This document shows, in pieces, positions 1 through 5,839 of a stretch of 9,921 nucleotides of DNA. Where the stretch lies: NCBI GenBank assembly GCA_900549445.1, contig UROS01000081.1, positions 1-9,921 on the forward strand. The letters are read 5' to 3'. Source of the DNA: an uncultured Porphyromonadaceae bacterium (GTDB lineage: Bacteria; Bacteroidota; Bacteroidia; Bacteroidales; Muribaculaceae). The notes below the pieces were generated by a model. That model searched no databases, was not told where the DNA came from, and saw only the letters and a program-made list of their open reading frames with translations. Both the position numbers and the translations under genes were made by a program. The number at the start of each line of letters is the position of its first letter. Position 1 is the first letter of the stretch.

Positions 1-1950
1 GTTGAGGAATATTCCCGAGATGAAAATTTTGCGATCCGGGAGGGCGGGGGCGCTTAACTTGGCGGGGTCGAGAATCGTAACCCCTTTCTCGCCACTGAAA
101 AGGAGCCGTGAACGGTCGGAAGAAATGACAGAGGAAAAATAATCGTTGTCCGACATATCGTTGCGGCCGTAGAATGGTACTATATTGAAGCCGGAATCCA
201 CGCGGTTTATGCCGTTGTGTGTGCCGATCCAGGCATTTCCGGAGGTGTCGAAGATAACGTTCGATACATAATTGTCGGCGAGACCTTCGTTGGTAGTCAG
301 CCGCCGGTATGAATAATCGGATGGTCTGATAATGTAGAGCCCCGAACTCGTGGCGTCCCAGATGTTGCCGTTCCTGTCTTCAGCCATGGAAAGATGAACG
401 CCTTTTATCATTACAGGGTGCATTTCGCTTACGTTCGTGCTTTTGCCGGAAGAGGGGTCGTAGACTGACAGACCGCCGAACATACCGATCCATATTCTGC
501 CTTTAGAGTCGCAGAACAATGAAGATGGCCACAGGAAGCGACGGGATCCGTCGTTGTCCAGGAGCCAGGAGTATTGACCCGATGCGGGGTCATATTTAAT
601 CACACCGTCGCCATGGATGCCGAGATAGACGTTGCCCTGCGGATCTTCGGCAACTCCCGACGCCAGATAGTTTCCGCGGACAGATGCCAGCTGCCGGAGA
701 TTTCCGGTGGCGGGTGAAAACTCAAAGAGACCGTGATTGTCGACACCAAGATAGAGGTTTCCGGAACGGGCGGTGGTCATAGAAGTAATGCCGCCTCCAA
801 GCCGAAATACGGACAGCAGGTTGCCGTATTCGTCGACCGATATCAGTCTGCCGTCGTCGAGTCCTACCCATATAGCCTCAGAGGCTGGAGAAACGGCCAC
901 GGTGGTTCTTCCTCCCGAATATCCGGGCACGGCGCGGGAGATATTTACGAAATTGACAGTGATTTCGCTGCGCGGAAACATTAATATGCCCTGATGCGAA
1001 CTTCCGAGCCAGAGGTTTCCGAGCGGATCCTCGCTTATGGCGGATATGCGGGCGCGCGAAATGTCGATTACCGGATTGGTCAGTTCGCGGTAAGGCTTCA
1101 GTTCATCCGACCCTCTGTCGAGAACAAACACGCCTCTTCCTACTGTCCCGACAAGGATTTTGCCGTCGCCGGTAAGAGTGGCGCAGTCGAGCACCGGATT
1201 GTATGGCTCGGAAATGGAGACAGGAGTGAATGAGCCGTCGGCAATATTCCATCTCCACGCTTTTGTTGTGGTGGCTATGAAGAAATTGCCGTCGCTGTCG
1301 CGGGTAAGGATTTTAATGTAGGTGTCGGCAAGATGTATGGAGCGGACATGTCCGTTCGGAGCCACCGCTACAATGTCGCCCGAATGAGTGCCGCCTATTA
1401 TTTCACCTTTTGTGGATTCGGCGATAGTGTTGACCTCTTCGAGTTTCTTTATCTGCGGCATGAATTTCACTGCAGTCGGGTTGCCCGATGAGAAATCGAG
1501 AATATAAGGCCCTACGCCGGAAACCATAAAGACGATGTCGCCCGACGTAGTCTGGAGGAGATCGAAGATATAACCGTAGTGCTCCTTGTCGGGCAATGAG
1601 ATTCTGCGGAAGCTGTCGGAAAGGGGGTCGTAGAGGTTGAGTCCTTCGCATGTGGCAACCCAGAGGCGCCCTTTGACGTCGCATAGGATTTTCATGATAC
1701 GGTTGTCGCTCAGGGAGGTGTCGGATTTCTCATCATGGAGATATTTATCGAAATTGCAGCCGTCGAAGCGCAGGAGGCCGTACTGGGTGCCGATCCACAG
1801 ATAACCGTCGCGGTCGAGACAGAGATTGCTGTATCCGGATGAAACAATATCCTTGCTGTTGAAGAGCCGCGTGTTGAGAATCGCACCGGTTTTAAGGGCG
1901 GATGCAACAATAATGAATACAATTGTCAGGATTCGGTAGAAGCGTTTCAT
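1..1950 (-). CDS. Hybrid two-component system (HTCS) sensor/regulator, N-terminal half (partial, continues past position 1)
   Basis: Reading the minus strand from the ATG at 1950-1948 gives 650 codons with no stop up to the left edge. Residues 1-23 look like a signal peptide or N-terminal anchor (MKRFYR, then a hydrophobic run ending TGA). The rest is a chain of Reg_prop propeller repeats with the (D)xxGxLWIGTxxGLxxFD signature: about 43-64, 88-109, 303-326, 478-499, 521-543 and 565-585, with degenerate blades between. The final residues, KIFISGIFLN, look like entry into the Y_Y_Y domain that follows the propellers in this family. HTCS proteins are usually about 1300-1400 residues, so the transmembrane segment, histidine kinase, receiver and AraC-type DNA-binding domain should lie beyond the window. 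Family knowledge: the periplasmic propeller binds a PUL-derived oligosaccharide and the cytoplasmic half activates the PUL. Divergent placement beside the enzyme genes fits. One blade reads GNIWDATSSG, with Asp in place of the usual hydrophobic residue. Confidence 0.93.
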   Translation of the reverse strand, partial: MKRFYRILTIVFIIVASALKTGAILNTRLFNSKDIVSSGYSNLCLDRDGYLWIGTQYGLLRFDGCNFDKYLHDEKSDTSLSDNRIMKILCDVKGRLWVATCEGLNLYDPLSDSFRRISLPDKEHYGYIFDLLQTTSGDIVFMVSGVGPYILDFSSGNPTAVKFMPQIKKLEEVNTIAESTKGEIIGGTHSGDIVAVAPNGHVRSIHLADTYIKILTRDSDGNFFIATTTKAWRWNIADGSFTPVSISEPYNPVLDCATLTGDGKILVGTVGRGVFVLDRGSDELKPYRELTNPVIDISRARISAISEDPLGNLWLGSSHQGILMFPRSEITVNFVNISRAVPGYSGGRTTVAVSPASEAIWVGLDDGRLISVDEYGNLLSVFRLGGGITSMTTARSGNLYLGVDNHGLFEFSPATGNLRQLASVRGNYLASGVAEDPQGNVYLGIHGDGVIKYDPASGQYSWLLDNDGSRRFLWPSSLFCDSKGRIWIGMFGGLSVYDPSSGKSTNVSEMHPVMIKGVHLSMAEDRNGNIWDATSSGLYIIRPSDYSYRRLTTNEGLADNYVSNVIFDTSGNAWIGTHNGINRVDSGFNIVPFYGRNDMSDNDYFSSVISSDRSRLLFSGEKGVTILDPAKLSAPALPDRKIFISGIFLN

Positions 1951-1969
1951 GGTAATGATTTTCCATTTA

Positions 1970-1977
1970 CAAAATTA
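1970..1977 (-). promoter_or_regulatory. Candidate -7 element of the HTCS gene promoter
   Basis: The minus strand reads TAATTTTG, a full match to the Bacteroidota -7 consensus TAnnTTTG, about 20 bp upstream of the HTCS start codon. That implies a very short leader. I found no TTTG-type -33 element at the usual 19-21 bp spacing. The element is therefore either weak or activator-assisted, or the match is chance in AT-rich DNA. Confidence 0.45.
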
Positions 1978-2003
1978 AGAAATTTCAACTGTTTCTCTTC
2001 GGA

Positions 2004-2035
2004 GAAAATGTAGCAAAATCGGAAAATGTTGCAAA
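2004..2035. repeat. Tandem direct repeat in the divergent control region (candidate regulator site)
   Basis: GAAAATGTAGCAAA (2004-2017) and GAAAATGTTGCAAA (2022-2035) match at 13 of 14 positions, 18 bp start to start. A third GAAAAT core occurs at 2043-2048, 21 bp after the second. Short direct repeats of roughly two helical turns are typical of AraC-family operators, and HTCS regulators carry AraC-type DNA-binding domains. The repeat lies between the divergent HTCS and GH43 promoters and could serve both. Binding is inferred from position and form only. Confidence 0.5.
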
Positions 2036-2048
2036 TATGAATGAAAAT
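2033..2048 (+). promoter_or_regulatory. Shared upstream box, copy A (candidate operator of the first GH43 gene)
   Basis: The sequence AAATATGAATGAAAAT begins 126 bp upstream of the ATG at 2159. It recurs with one mismatch at 3952-3967, which also begins 126 bp upstream of the next GH43 start codon. It overlaps the end of the 14-bp tandem repeat. The equal position before two genes of the same locus suggests a binding site for a common regulator, most simply the adjacent HTCS. That assignment is inference. Confidence 0.45.
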
Positions 2049-2097
2049 AACACGTATTTGAAAGCGCAAAAACCTTTAAGGAACTCTATGAGCAATT

Positions 2098-2122
2098 GAT
2101 TAACGCACTTAGAGCGTTTATT
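2098..2122. repeat. Imperfect inverted repeat just upstream of the GH43 -7 element
   Basis: The left arm GATTAACGC (2098-2106) and right arm GCGTTTATT (2114-2122) pair at 7 of 9 positions, including five contiguous pairs next to the 7-base centre. The repeat ends 3 bp before the candidate -7 element at 2126. It could be an operator for a dimeric protein or a chance palindrome. No similar palindrome occurs before the second GH43 gene. Confidence 0.3.
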
Positions 2123-2125
2123 GCA

Positions 2126-2133
2126 TAATTTTG
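2126..2133 (+). promoter_or_regulatory. Candidate -7 element for the first GH43 gene
   Basis: TAATTTTG matches the Bacteroidota consensus TAnnTTTG, and the surrounding ATAATTTTGC is identical to that before the second GH43 gene. It lies 25 bp before the start codon. No TTTG -33 element sits at the expected spacing, as would be expected for an activator-dependent promoter. Confidence 0.5.
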
Positions 2134-2146
2134 CGAAAGAAGAATA

Positions 2147-2157
2147 AACCAATCATT
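2147..2157 (+). promoter_or_regulatory. AACCAATCATT leader motif before the first GH43 start
   Basis: This 11-bp sequence lies one base before the ATG at 2159 and recurs exactly at 4062-4072 before the second GH43 gene. There is no Shine-Dalgarno sequence, as is usual in Bacteroidota. The repeated leader supports the choice of start and may mark the translation-initiation region. A function as such is not shown. Confidence 0.35.
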
Positions 2158-2158
2158 C

Positions 2159-3739
2159 ATGAATATTATAAAAAAAATATTAACGGGATTTGCCGGATTG
2201 CTGATGTCGGCGGCGGTCAGCGCCGGGACCTACTGCAATCCGGTGATTTGGGCTGATGTGCCTGATCCCGACGTAATCCGCGTAGGTGAGGATTTTTATA
2301 TGGTGAGCACCACGATGCATCTTATGCCCGGATGCCCGGTTATGAAGTCGCGTGACCTTGTGAACTGGGAAACGGTAGGATATGTGTTTGATACGCTCAA
2401 CGATACTCCGCGCTATGGTCTCGAGGGGGGCACCGTTTACGGCAAAGGCCAGTGGGCGACATCTCTGCGTTATCACGACGGAAAATTCTATGCGCTTTTT
2501 TCGCCCAACGATGAGCCTTATAAGTCTTATATATACAGCGCTGCTGATCCGGCGGGTAAATGGACGCTCGTAAGCCGCACGGATCACTTTCATGATTCGT
2601 CGTTGTTTTTCGACGACGACGGCCGCGTATACGTGTTCTCAGGAAGCGGAAATATCCGTCTGCGCGAGTTGAATCCTGATTTGTCTGGAGTGAAAGAGGG
2701 CGGAACCGACTGCGTGGTGATAGTGCCTGACGGCGACGACAAAGGTCTGCACGAGGGAAGCCGGGTGGTAAAACGCGGCGACAGATATTATGCATTTGTC
2801 ATCTCGTGGCCCGCGGGCAAACCGCGACGCCAGCTTTGCTACCGGGCCGATAAGATTACCGGCCCATGGGAAAAACAGGTGGTTCTTGAGTCGGAATTCG
2901 GCGGATTCCCCTACGTGGGGCAAGGCTGCCTCGTGGATGACGCCGAAGGCAACTGGTGGGGTATGATTTTCCAGGATCGCGGAGGGGTAGGGCGAGTGCT
3001 CACTCTTAACCCGTGCCGCTGGATCGACGGTTGGCCTATGCTTGGCGACGACGATGGCCGTGTGCCTGCCGTAATCAGAAAAACGACTGTTGAAAATGAC
3101 AGATCCGGTGTGGTGGCAAGCGACGAGTTCGAAGGCTCAAAATCCATCCTCTGGCAGTGGAACCACAATCCGGTCAATGAGGCATGGTCTCTCACAGAAC
3201 GTCCCGGATGGTTACGGCTGAAGACGTCGCGCATAGTCGACAATCTTTACGTGGCGCCTAACACGATTTCGCAGCGCATGGAGGGTCCCCTATGCGAGGG
3301 AGAAGTGAAGATTGATATTTCCCGGATGAAAAAAGGCGATGTGGCGGGGTTCTGCGCTTTCAACGGCGACTCCGGTCTCCTTTCCGTCATCAAAGATAAA
3401 AAAGGTACCTGGCTGGCGGCTGTCGAGTCGTCGGTGTTGTTGGGCGATGGCCCCCGCGAGGTGACAGGCGTGAGGAATACGGAGAAAGCGCGGATACGGC
3501 TGTCGGGTAAAACCGTCTGCCTGAAAATTGTTGCGGATTTTAATCCGGGTTGCGACAACGCCACCTTTTATTACAGTGAGGACGACGGCGCTACGTGGAA
3601 CCGTATCGGCGATGAGTTCAAAATGAGGTTTGACTACCGCAGATTCTTCATGGGGACGCGCTTCGCAATCTATAATTACGCCACTGCCTCCGGGGGAGGA
3701 TATGTGGATGTTGATTATTTCCGTTACAGAAAACTGTAA
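2159..3739 (+). CDS. Secreted GH43 family glycosidase (alpha-L-arabinofuranosidase / beta-xylosidase type)
   Basis: This 526-residue protein starts with a Sec signal peptide (MNIIKKILTG, then a hydrophobic stretch, probable cleavage after VSA at residue 22). No lipobox Cys is present, so the enzyme is probably periplasmic. The GH43 five-bladed propeller covers about 25-310. Candidate catalytic residues are Asp36 in ADVPDPD (base), Asp146 in HDSSLFFDDDG (pKa modulator) and Glu199 in LHEGSRVVK (acid). The stretches FYMVSTTMH, MKSRDLVNW and VGQGCLVD resemble the subfamily that I associate with GH43_12. Residues 318-526 form the beta-sandwich C-terminal domain of this family, starting ASDEFEG and containing WQWNHNP. 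It would release arabinofuranosyl or xylosyl units from hemicellulose or pectin oligosaccharides. It is the first gene to the right of the HTCS and appears complete. Exact substrate and subfamily are uncertain. Confidence 0.9.
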   Translation: MNIIKKILTGFAGLLMSAAVSAGTYCNPVIWADVPDPDVIRVGEDFYMVSTTMHLMPGCPVMKSRDLVNWETVGYVFDTLNDTPRYGLEGGTVYGKGQWATSLRYHDGKFYALFSPNDEPYKSYIYSAADPAGKWTLVSRTDHFHDSSLFFDDDGRVYVFSGSGNIRLRELNPDLSGVKEGGTDCVVIVPDGDDKGLHEGSRVVKRGDRYYAFVISWPAGKPRRQLCYRADKITGPWEKQVVLESEFGGFPYVGQGCLVDDAEGNWWGMIFQDRGGVGRVLTLNPCRWIDGWPMLGDDDGRVPAVIRKTTVENDRSGVVASDEFEGSKSILWQWNHNPVNEAWSLTERPGWLRLKTSRIVDNLYVAPNTISQRMEGPLCEGEVKIDISRMKKGDVAGFCAFNGDSGLLSVIKDKKGTWLAAVESSVLLGDGPREVTGVRNTEKARIRLSGKTVCLKIVADFNPGCDNATFYYSEDDGATWNRIGDEFKMRFDYRRFFMGTRFAIYNYATASGGGYVDVDYFRYRKL

Positions 3740-3840
3740 ACATATAGTTTTGATTAAACAAGAATTTAGGTTAAAAAATATATATACGTGTACTAAGGTT
3801 GTTTTTAATTTAACTGTTATTTGTCAGGTAAAAAAGTACA

Positions 3841-3862
3841 GAGGGCCGCTTGTACGGCCTTT
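3841..3862 (+). terminator. Hairpin downstream of the first GH43 gene
   Basis: An 8-bp stem with two G-T pairs (3841-3848 with 3855-3862) and a 6-base loop, CTTGTA. Its core GGCCG/CGGCC is perfect. No good T-run follows on the plus strand. An alternative 5-bp stem, GTACA (3836-3840) with TGTAC (3851-3855), would be followed on the minus strand by six T's, so weak termination in that direction is possible. It may act with the stronger hairpin downstream. Confidence 0.35.
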
Positions 3863-3880
3863 AGAGATTTAGGTTTCAGC

Positions 3881-3920
3881 CGGAGGTGGCACGAGTAGTG
3901 TCGCCTCCGTCATTTTATTG
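3881..3920 (+). terminator. Rho-independent terminator between the two GH43 genes
   Basis: The left arm CGGAGGTGGCAC (3881-3892) and right arm GTGTCGCCTCCG (3898-3909) form a 12-bp stem with two G-T wobbles around the loop GAGTA. The tail TCATTTTATT (3910-3919) is U-rich, as expected for a plus-strand terminator. On the minus strand no T-run follows the hairpin, so it looks unidirectional. It would end the transcript of the upstream GH43 gene, about 140-180 bp after its stop. Confidence 0.7.
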
Positions 3921-3951
3921 ATATATAGATGTTTATTGAAACGTGTGAGAT

Positions 3952-3967
3952 AAATTTGAATGAAAAT
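3952..3967 (+). promoter_or_regulatory. Shared upstream box, copy B (candidate operator of the second GH43-susC-susD unit)
   Basis: The sequence AAATTTGAATGAAAAT matches the box at 2033-2048 at 15 of 16 positions and begins the same 126 bp before its start codon. The flanks on either side are not obviously similar, so only the box is conserved rather than a duplicated region. It overlaps TAAATTTG at 3951-3958, which fits the -7 consensus by itself and could be a minor promoter with a leader of about 110 bases. Confidence 0.45.
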
Positions 3968-4046
3968 GAGACAAGCCGGCAAGTGTGATGTGACAAAGAT
4001 GAAAGCATACAGCACATAGCGGAATGCAGTTGGTATTTGAAAAGAA

Positions 4047-4054
4047 TAATTTTG
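4047..4054 (+). promoter_or_regulatory. Candidate -7 element for the second GH43-susC-susD unit
   Basis: TAATTTTG within ATAATTTTGC matches TAnnTTTG and is identical to the element before the first GH43 gene. It is 31 bp before the ATG at 4078. A TTTG at 4036-4039 is too close (7 bp) to be a normal -33 element, so activator dependence is plausible. Confidence 0.5.
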
Positions 4055-4061
4055 CATTGTT

Positions 4062-4072
4062 AACCAATCATT
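4062..4072 (+). promoter_or_regulatory. AACCAATCATT leader motif before the second GH43 start
   Basis: An exact copy of the 11-bp sequence at 2147-2157, here 5 bp before the ATG. A shorter AACCAAT also occurs at 5811-5817 before susC. It supports 4078 as the true start. Confidence 0.35.
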
Positions 4073-4077
4073 GAAAT

Positions 4078-5799
4078 ATGCAAGTAAAATTAACATTATC
4101 GGTTGTCTCTGCGGGTCTGGTCGCGGTCATGGCATCGTGCCTGGCGGCATCGGCCCACAAGGGAATTGAACCGCAGCCGTCGGTGGCGATATTCGATTCG
4201 TTTTCCTACGCCGGGAATGACTCGTGCTACAGCGATTCGGCCCTTACGGATGAGAGTTCGTTTTTCAACCCCGTCCTGCCGGGGTGGTATTCCGACCCTT
4301 CAATCTGTACAAACGGAAACGGCGACTATTTTATCGTCACCTCTACGTTTACATATTTTCCCGGGGTGCCGATTTTCCACAGCCGCGACCTCGTGAACTG
4401 GAAGCAGGTAGGTCACGTGCTCTCACGCCCCTCGCAACTTCAGAATATGGAGAAGCAGCACGTGAGCGGGGGTATTTTCGCCCCCGATATAACCTACAAT
4501 CCCGCCAACAAGACATATTATATGATCACTACCAACGTCGGAGCGGGCAATTTCTTTGTGAAAACACAGGATCCGTTCGGTCAGTGGAGCGATCCCGTCA
4601 TGCTTCCCGAAGTCCAGGGCATTGATCCGGCGTTTTTCTTTGATGAGGACGGCAAAGGCTATATAGTCAACAACGACGATGCTCCCGACGCCAAACCTGA
4701 ATATCCCGGCCACCGCACCGTACGGGTGGTGGAATTCGATACGGCCACGGACAAGTGCGTGGGCGAACGCCGCATTGTGGTCAACAAGGGGTGCCGTCCC
4801 GAGGAGAAACCCATCTGGTGCGAAGGCCCACATATATATAAAATAAAAGGCCAGTATTATCTGATGACCGCAGAAGGCGGTACGGGCGACTGGCACAGCG
4901 AGGTGATCTATCGCGGACCGACACCGTTCGGCCCCTACACGGCTTGGGAAGGGAACCCGATCCTGACCCAGCGCACTCTCGACCGTTCGCGCGAAAATCC
5001 CGTTACCTGCGCCGGCCATGCCGACCTCGTGCAGACAAAGGAAGGCGACTGGTGGAGTGTGTTTCTCGCATGCCGTCCGATTAAGGACGGCATGGAGAAT
5101 CTTGGCCGTGAGACTTTCATGATGCCCGTAAAGTGGACCGACGACGGCTGGCCCTATATGACCAGAGAGGGAGAACTCGTTCCGATGATCTTGAAGCGCG
5201 AAGGCGTAAAACGAGGTTCCGACGTGACTTTCGGCAATTTCGCCAAAACCGACGAATTTTCCGACACCACGCTCGGATACGAATGGATGACCCTGCGCGG
5301 AGCCGCAAAAAATTACTATTCGCTCTCAAAAAATCCGGGTTTCCTCACGATGAAGTGCGCCGACGTAAGTTCCGCCGACAAGGAGGTGCTTCCGTTTGTG
5401 TGCCGCCGTATCCATCATCACGATTATGAAGCGTCGACCCGCGTGACCTTCCTTCCGGAACACGATGCTCAGAGCGCCGGTCTGCTGATGATGAAAGATG
5501 AAACCCACCAGTACTATCTCGCCAAGACGCGCAACGCCGGCAATCACTGCATAGTGCTCCGTAAAATCTCGGAAAACGGCGCGGAAGATCTCGCCTCCTC
5601 GCCGATTGACGAAGCCGACCACACCGTCGACCTCAAGGTGAAGTCGCAGGGCCTGACTCTCAGCTTCTTCTATTCGGCCGACGGAGGCCGTAGCTGGAAA
5701 AAGGTTGCAGACGGCATCGACGCCGGATTCACGTCCACCGCCCGGGCAGGCGGATTCACCGGCACAACCGTGGGCATGTATGCATCCAACCGCAAATGA
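4078..5799 (+). CDS. GH43 family glycosidase, predicted lipoprotein (beta-xylosidase / alpha-L-arabinofuranosidase type)
   Basis: This 573-residue enzyme has a lipoprotein signal: a hydrophobic run ending VMAS followed by Cys21. The residues after it (LAASAHKG) are not acidic, so I see no surface-export signal and infer a periplasm-facing lipoprotein. An unassigned linker covers about 22-62. The GH43 propeller runs from about 63 to 375. Candidate catalytic residues are Asp73 in WYSDPSI (base), Asp183 in GIDPAFFFDEDG (modulator) and Glu249 in WCEGPHIYK (acid). CAGHADLV (311-318) carries the conserved metal-site His314. A C-terminal beta-sandwich domain spans about 385-573 (from TDEFSD to MYASNRK). 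It resembles GH43 enzymes cleaving xylo- and arabino-oligosaccharides. It differs clearly from the upstream GH43, so the two are not a recent duplication. It is probably cotranscribed with susC, 40 bp downstream. Confidence 0.9.
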   Translation: MQVKLTLSVVSAGLVAVMASCLAASAHKGIEPQPSVAIFDSFSYAGNDSCYSDSALTDESSFFNPVLPGWYSDPSICTNGNGDYFIVTSTFTYFPGVPIFHSRDLVNWKQVGHVLSRPSQLQNMEKQHVSGGIFAPDITYNPANKTYYMITTNVGAGNFFVKTQDPFGQWSDPVMLPEVQGIDPAFFFDEDGKGYIVNNDDAPDAKPEYPGHRTVRVVEFDTATDKCVGERRIVVNKGCRPEEKPIWCEGPHIYKIKGQYYLMTAEGGTGDWHSEVIYRGPTPFGPYTAWEGNPILTQRTLDRSRENPVTCAGHADLVQTKEGDWWSVFLACRPIKDGMENLGRETFMMPVKWTDDGWPYMTREGELVPMILKREGVKRGSDVTFGNFAKTDEFSDTTLGYEWMTLRGAAKNYYSLSKNPGFLTMKCADVSSADKEVLPFVCRRIHHHDYEASTRVTFLPEHDAQSAGLLMMKDETHQYYLAKTRNAGNHCIVLRKISENGAEDLASSPIDEADHTVDLKVKSQGLTLSFFYSADGGRSWKKVADGIDAGFTSTARAGGFTGTTVGMYASNRK

Positions 5800-5839
5800 T
5801 GATTACAATAAACCAATAGCTAACTTTAAATTAATCACA
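5800..5839 (+). other. Short intercistronic spacer between the second GH43 gene and susC
   Basis: This 40-bp AT-rich spacer has AACCAAT at 5811-5817, a TAACTTTA at 5821-5828 (one base off the -7 consensus), and TGATTA/TAATCA arms at 5800-5805 and 5832-5837. No terminator-like hairpin is present, so read-through from the GH43 gene is expected. An extra internal promoter is possible but weakly supported. Confidence 0.4.

Larger units (their letters stand above)
3740..4077. other. Non-coding gap between the two GH43 genes: hairpins, then a second promoter region
   Basis: These 338 bp are AT-rich and I find no convincing gene in them. The first 100 bp have no clear structure, apart from a TAGTTTTG promoter look-alike at 3745-3752 directly after the stop codon. 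Two hairpins follow at 3841-3862 and 3881-3909, the second with a U-rich tail. From about 3950 onward the features resemble those before the first GH43 gene: a shared 16-bp box, an ATAATTTTGC -7 region and the AACCAATCATT leader. The gap therefore appears to end one transcription unit and start another. Confidence 0.65.

Noticed and set aside
733..1233. Three plus-strand open frames of 73-83 codons in the region antisense to the HTCS gene
   Set aside because: The minus strand has an uninterrupted 650-codon frame with Reg_prop repeats. The plus-strand frames are short, overlap one another and resemble no family.
3745..3752. TAGTTTTG as a promoter directly after the first GH43 stop
   Set aside because: It fits the -7 consensus, but there is no -33 element and no gene before the terminator, so a chance match is more likely. 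A small RNA from 3760 to 3920 cannot be excluded without expression data.
3869..4096. A 75-codon minus-strand frame with a hydrophobic segment, possibly a small membrane protein
   Set aside because: It runs through the terminator hairpin and the promoter elements of the second GH43 gene, and its start lies inside that gene. Its hydrophobicity is explained by AT-rich DNA.
4423..5019. A 198-codon minus-strand open frame
   Set aside because: Antisense to the GH43 catalytic domain, whose motifs establish the plus-strand reading.
5705..5839. A 45-codon N-terminal extension of susC
   Set aside because: It overlaps the GH43 gene in another frame and would bury the signal peptide. The ATG at 5840 gives a standard signal sequence.
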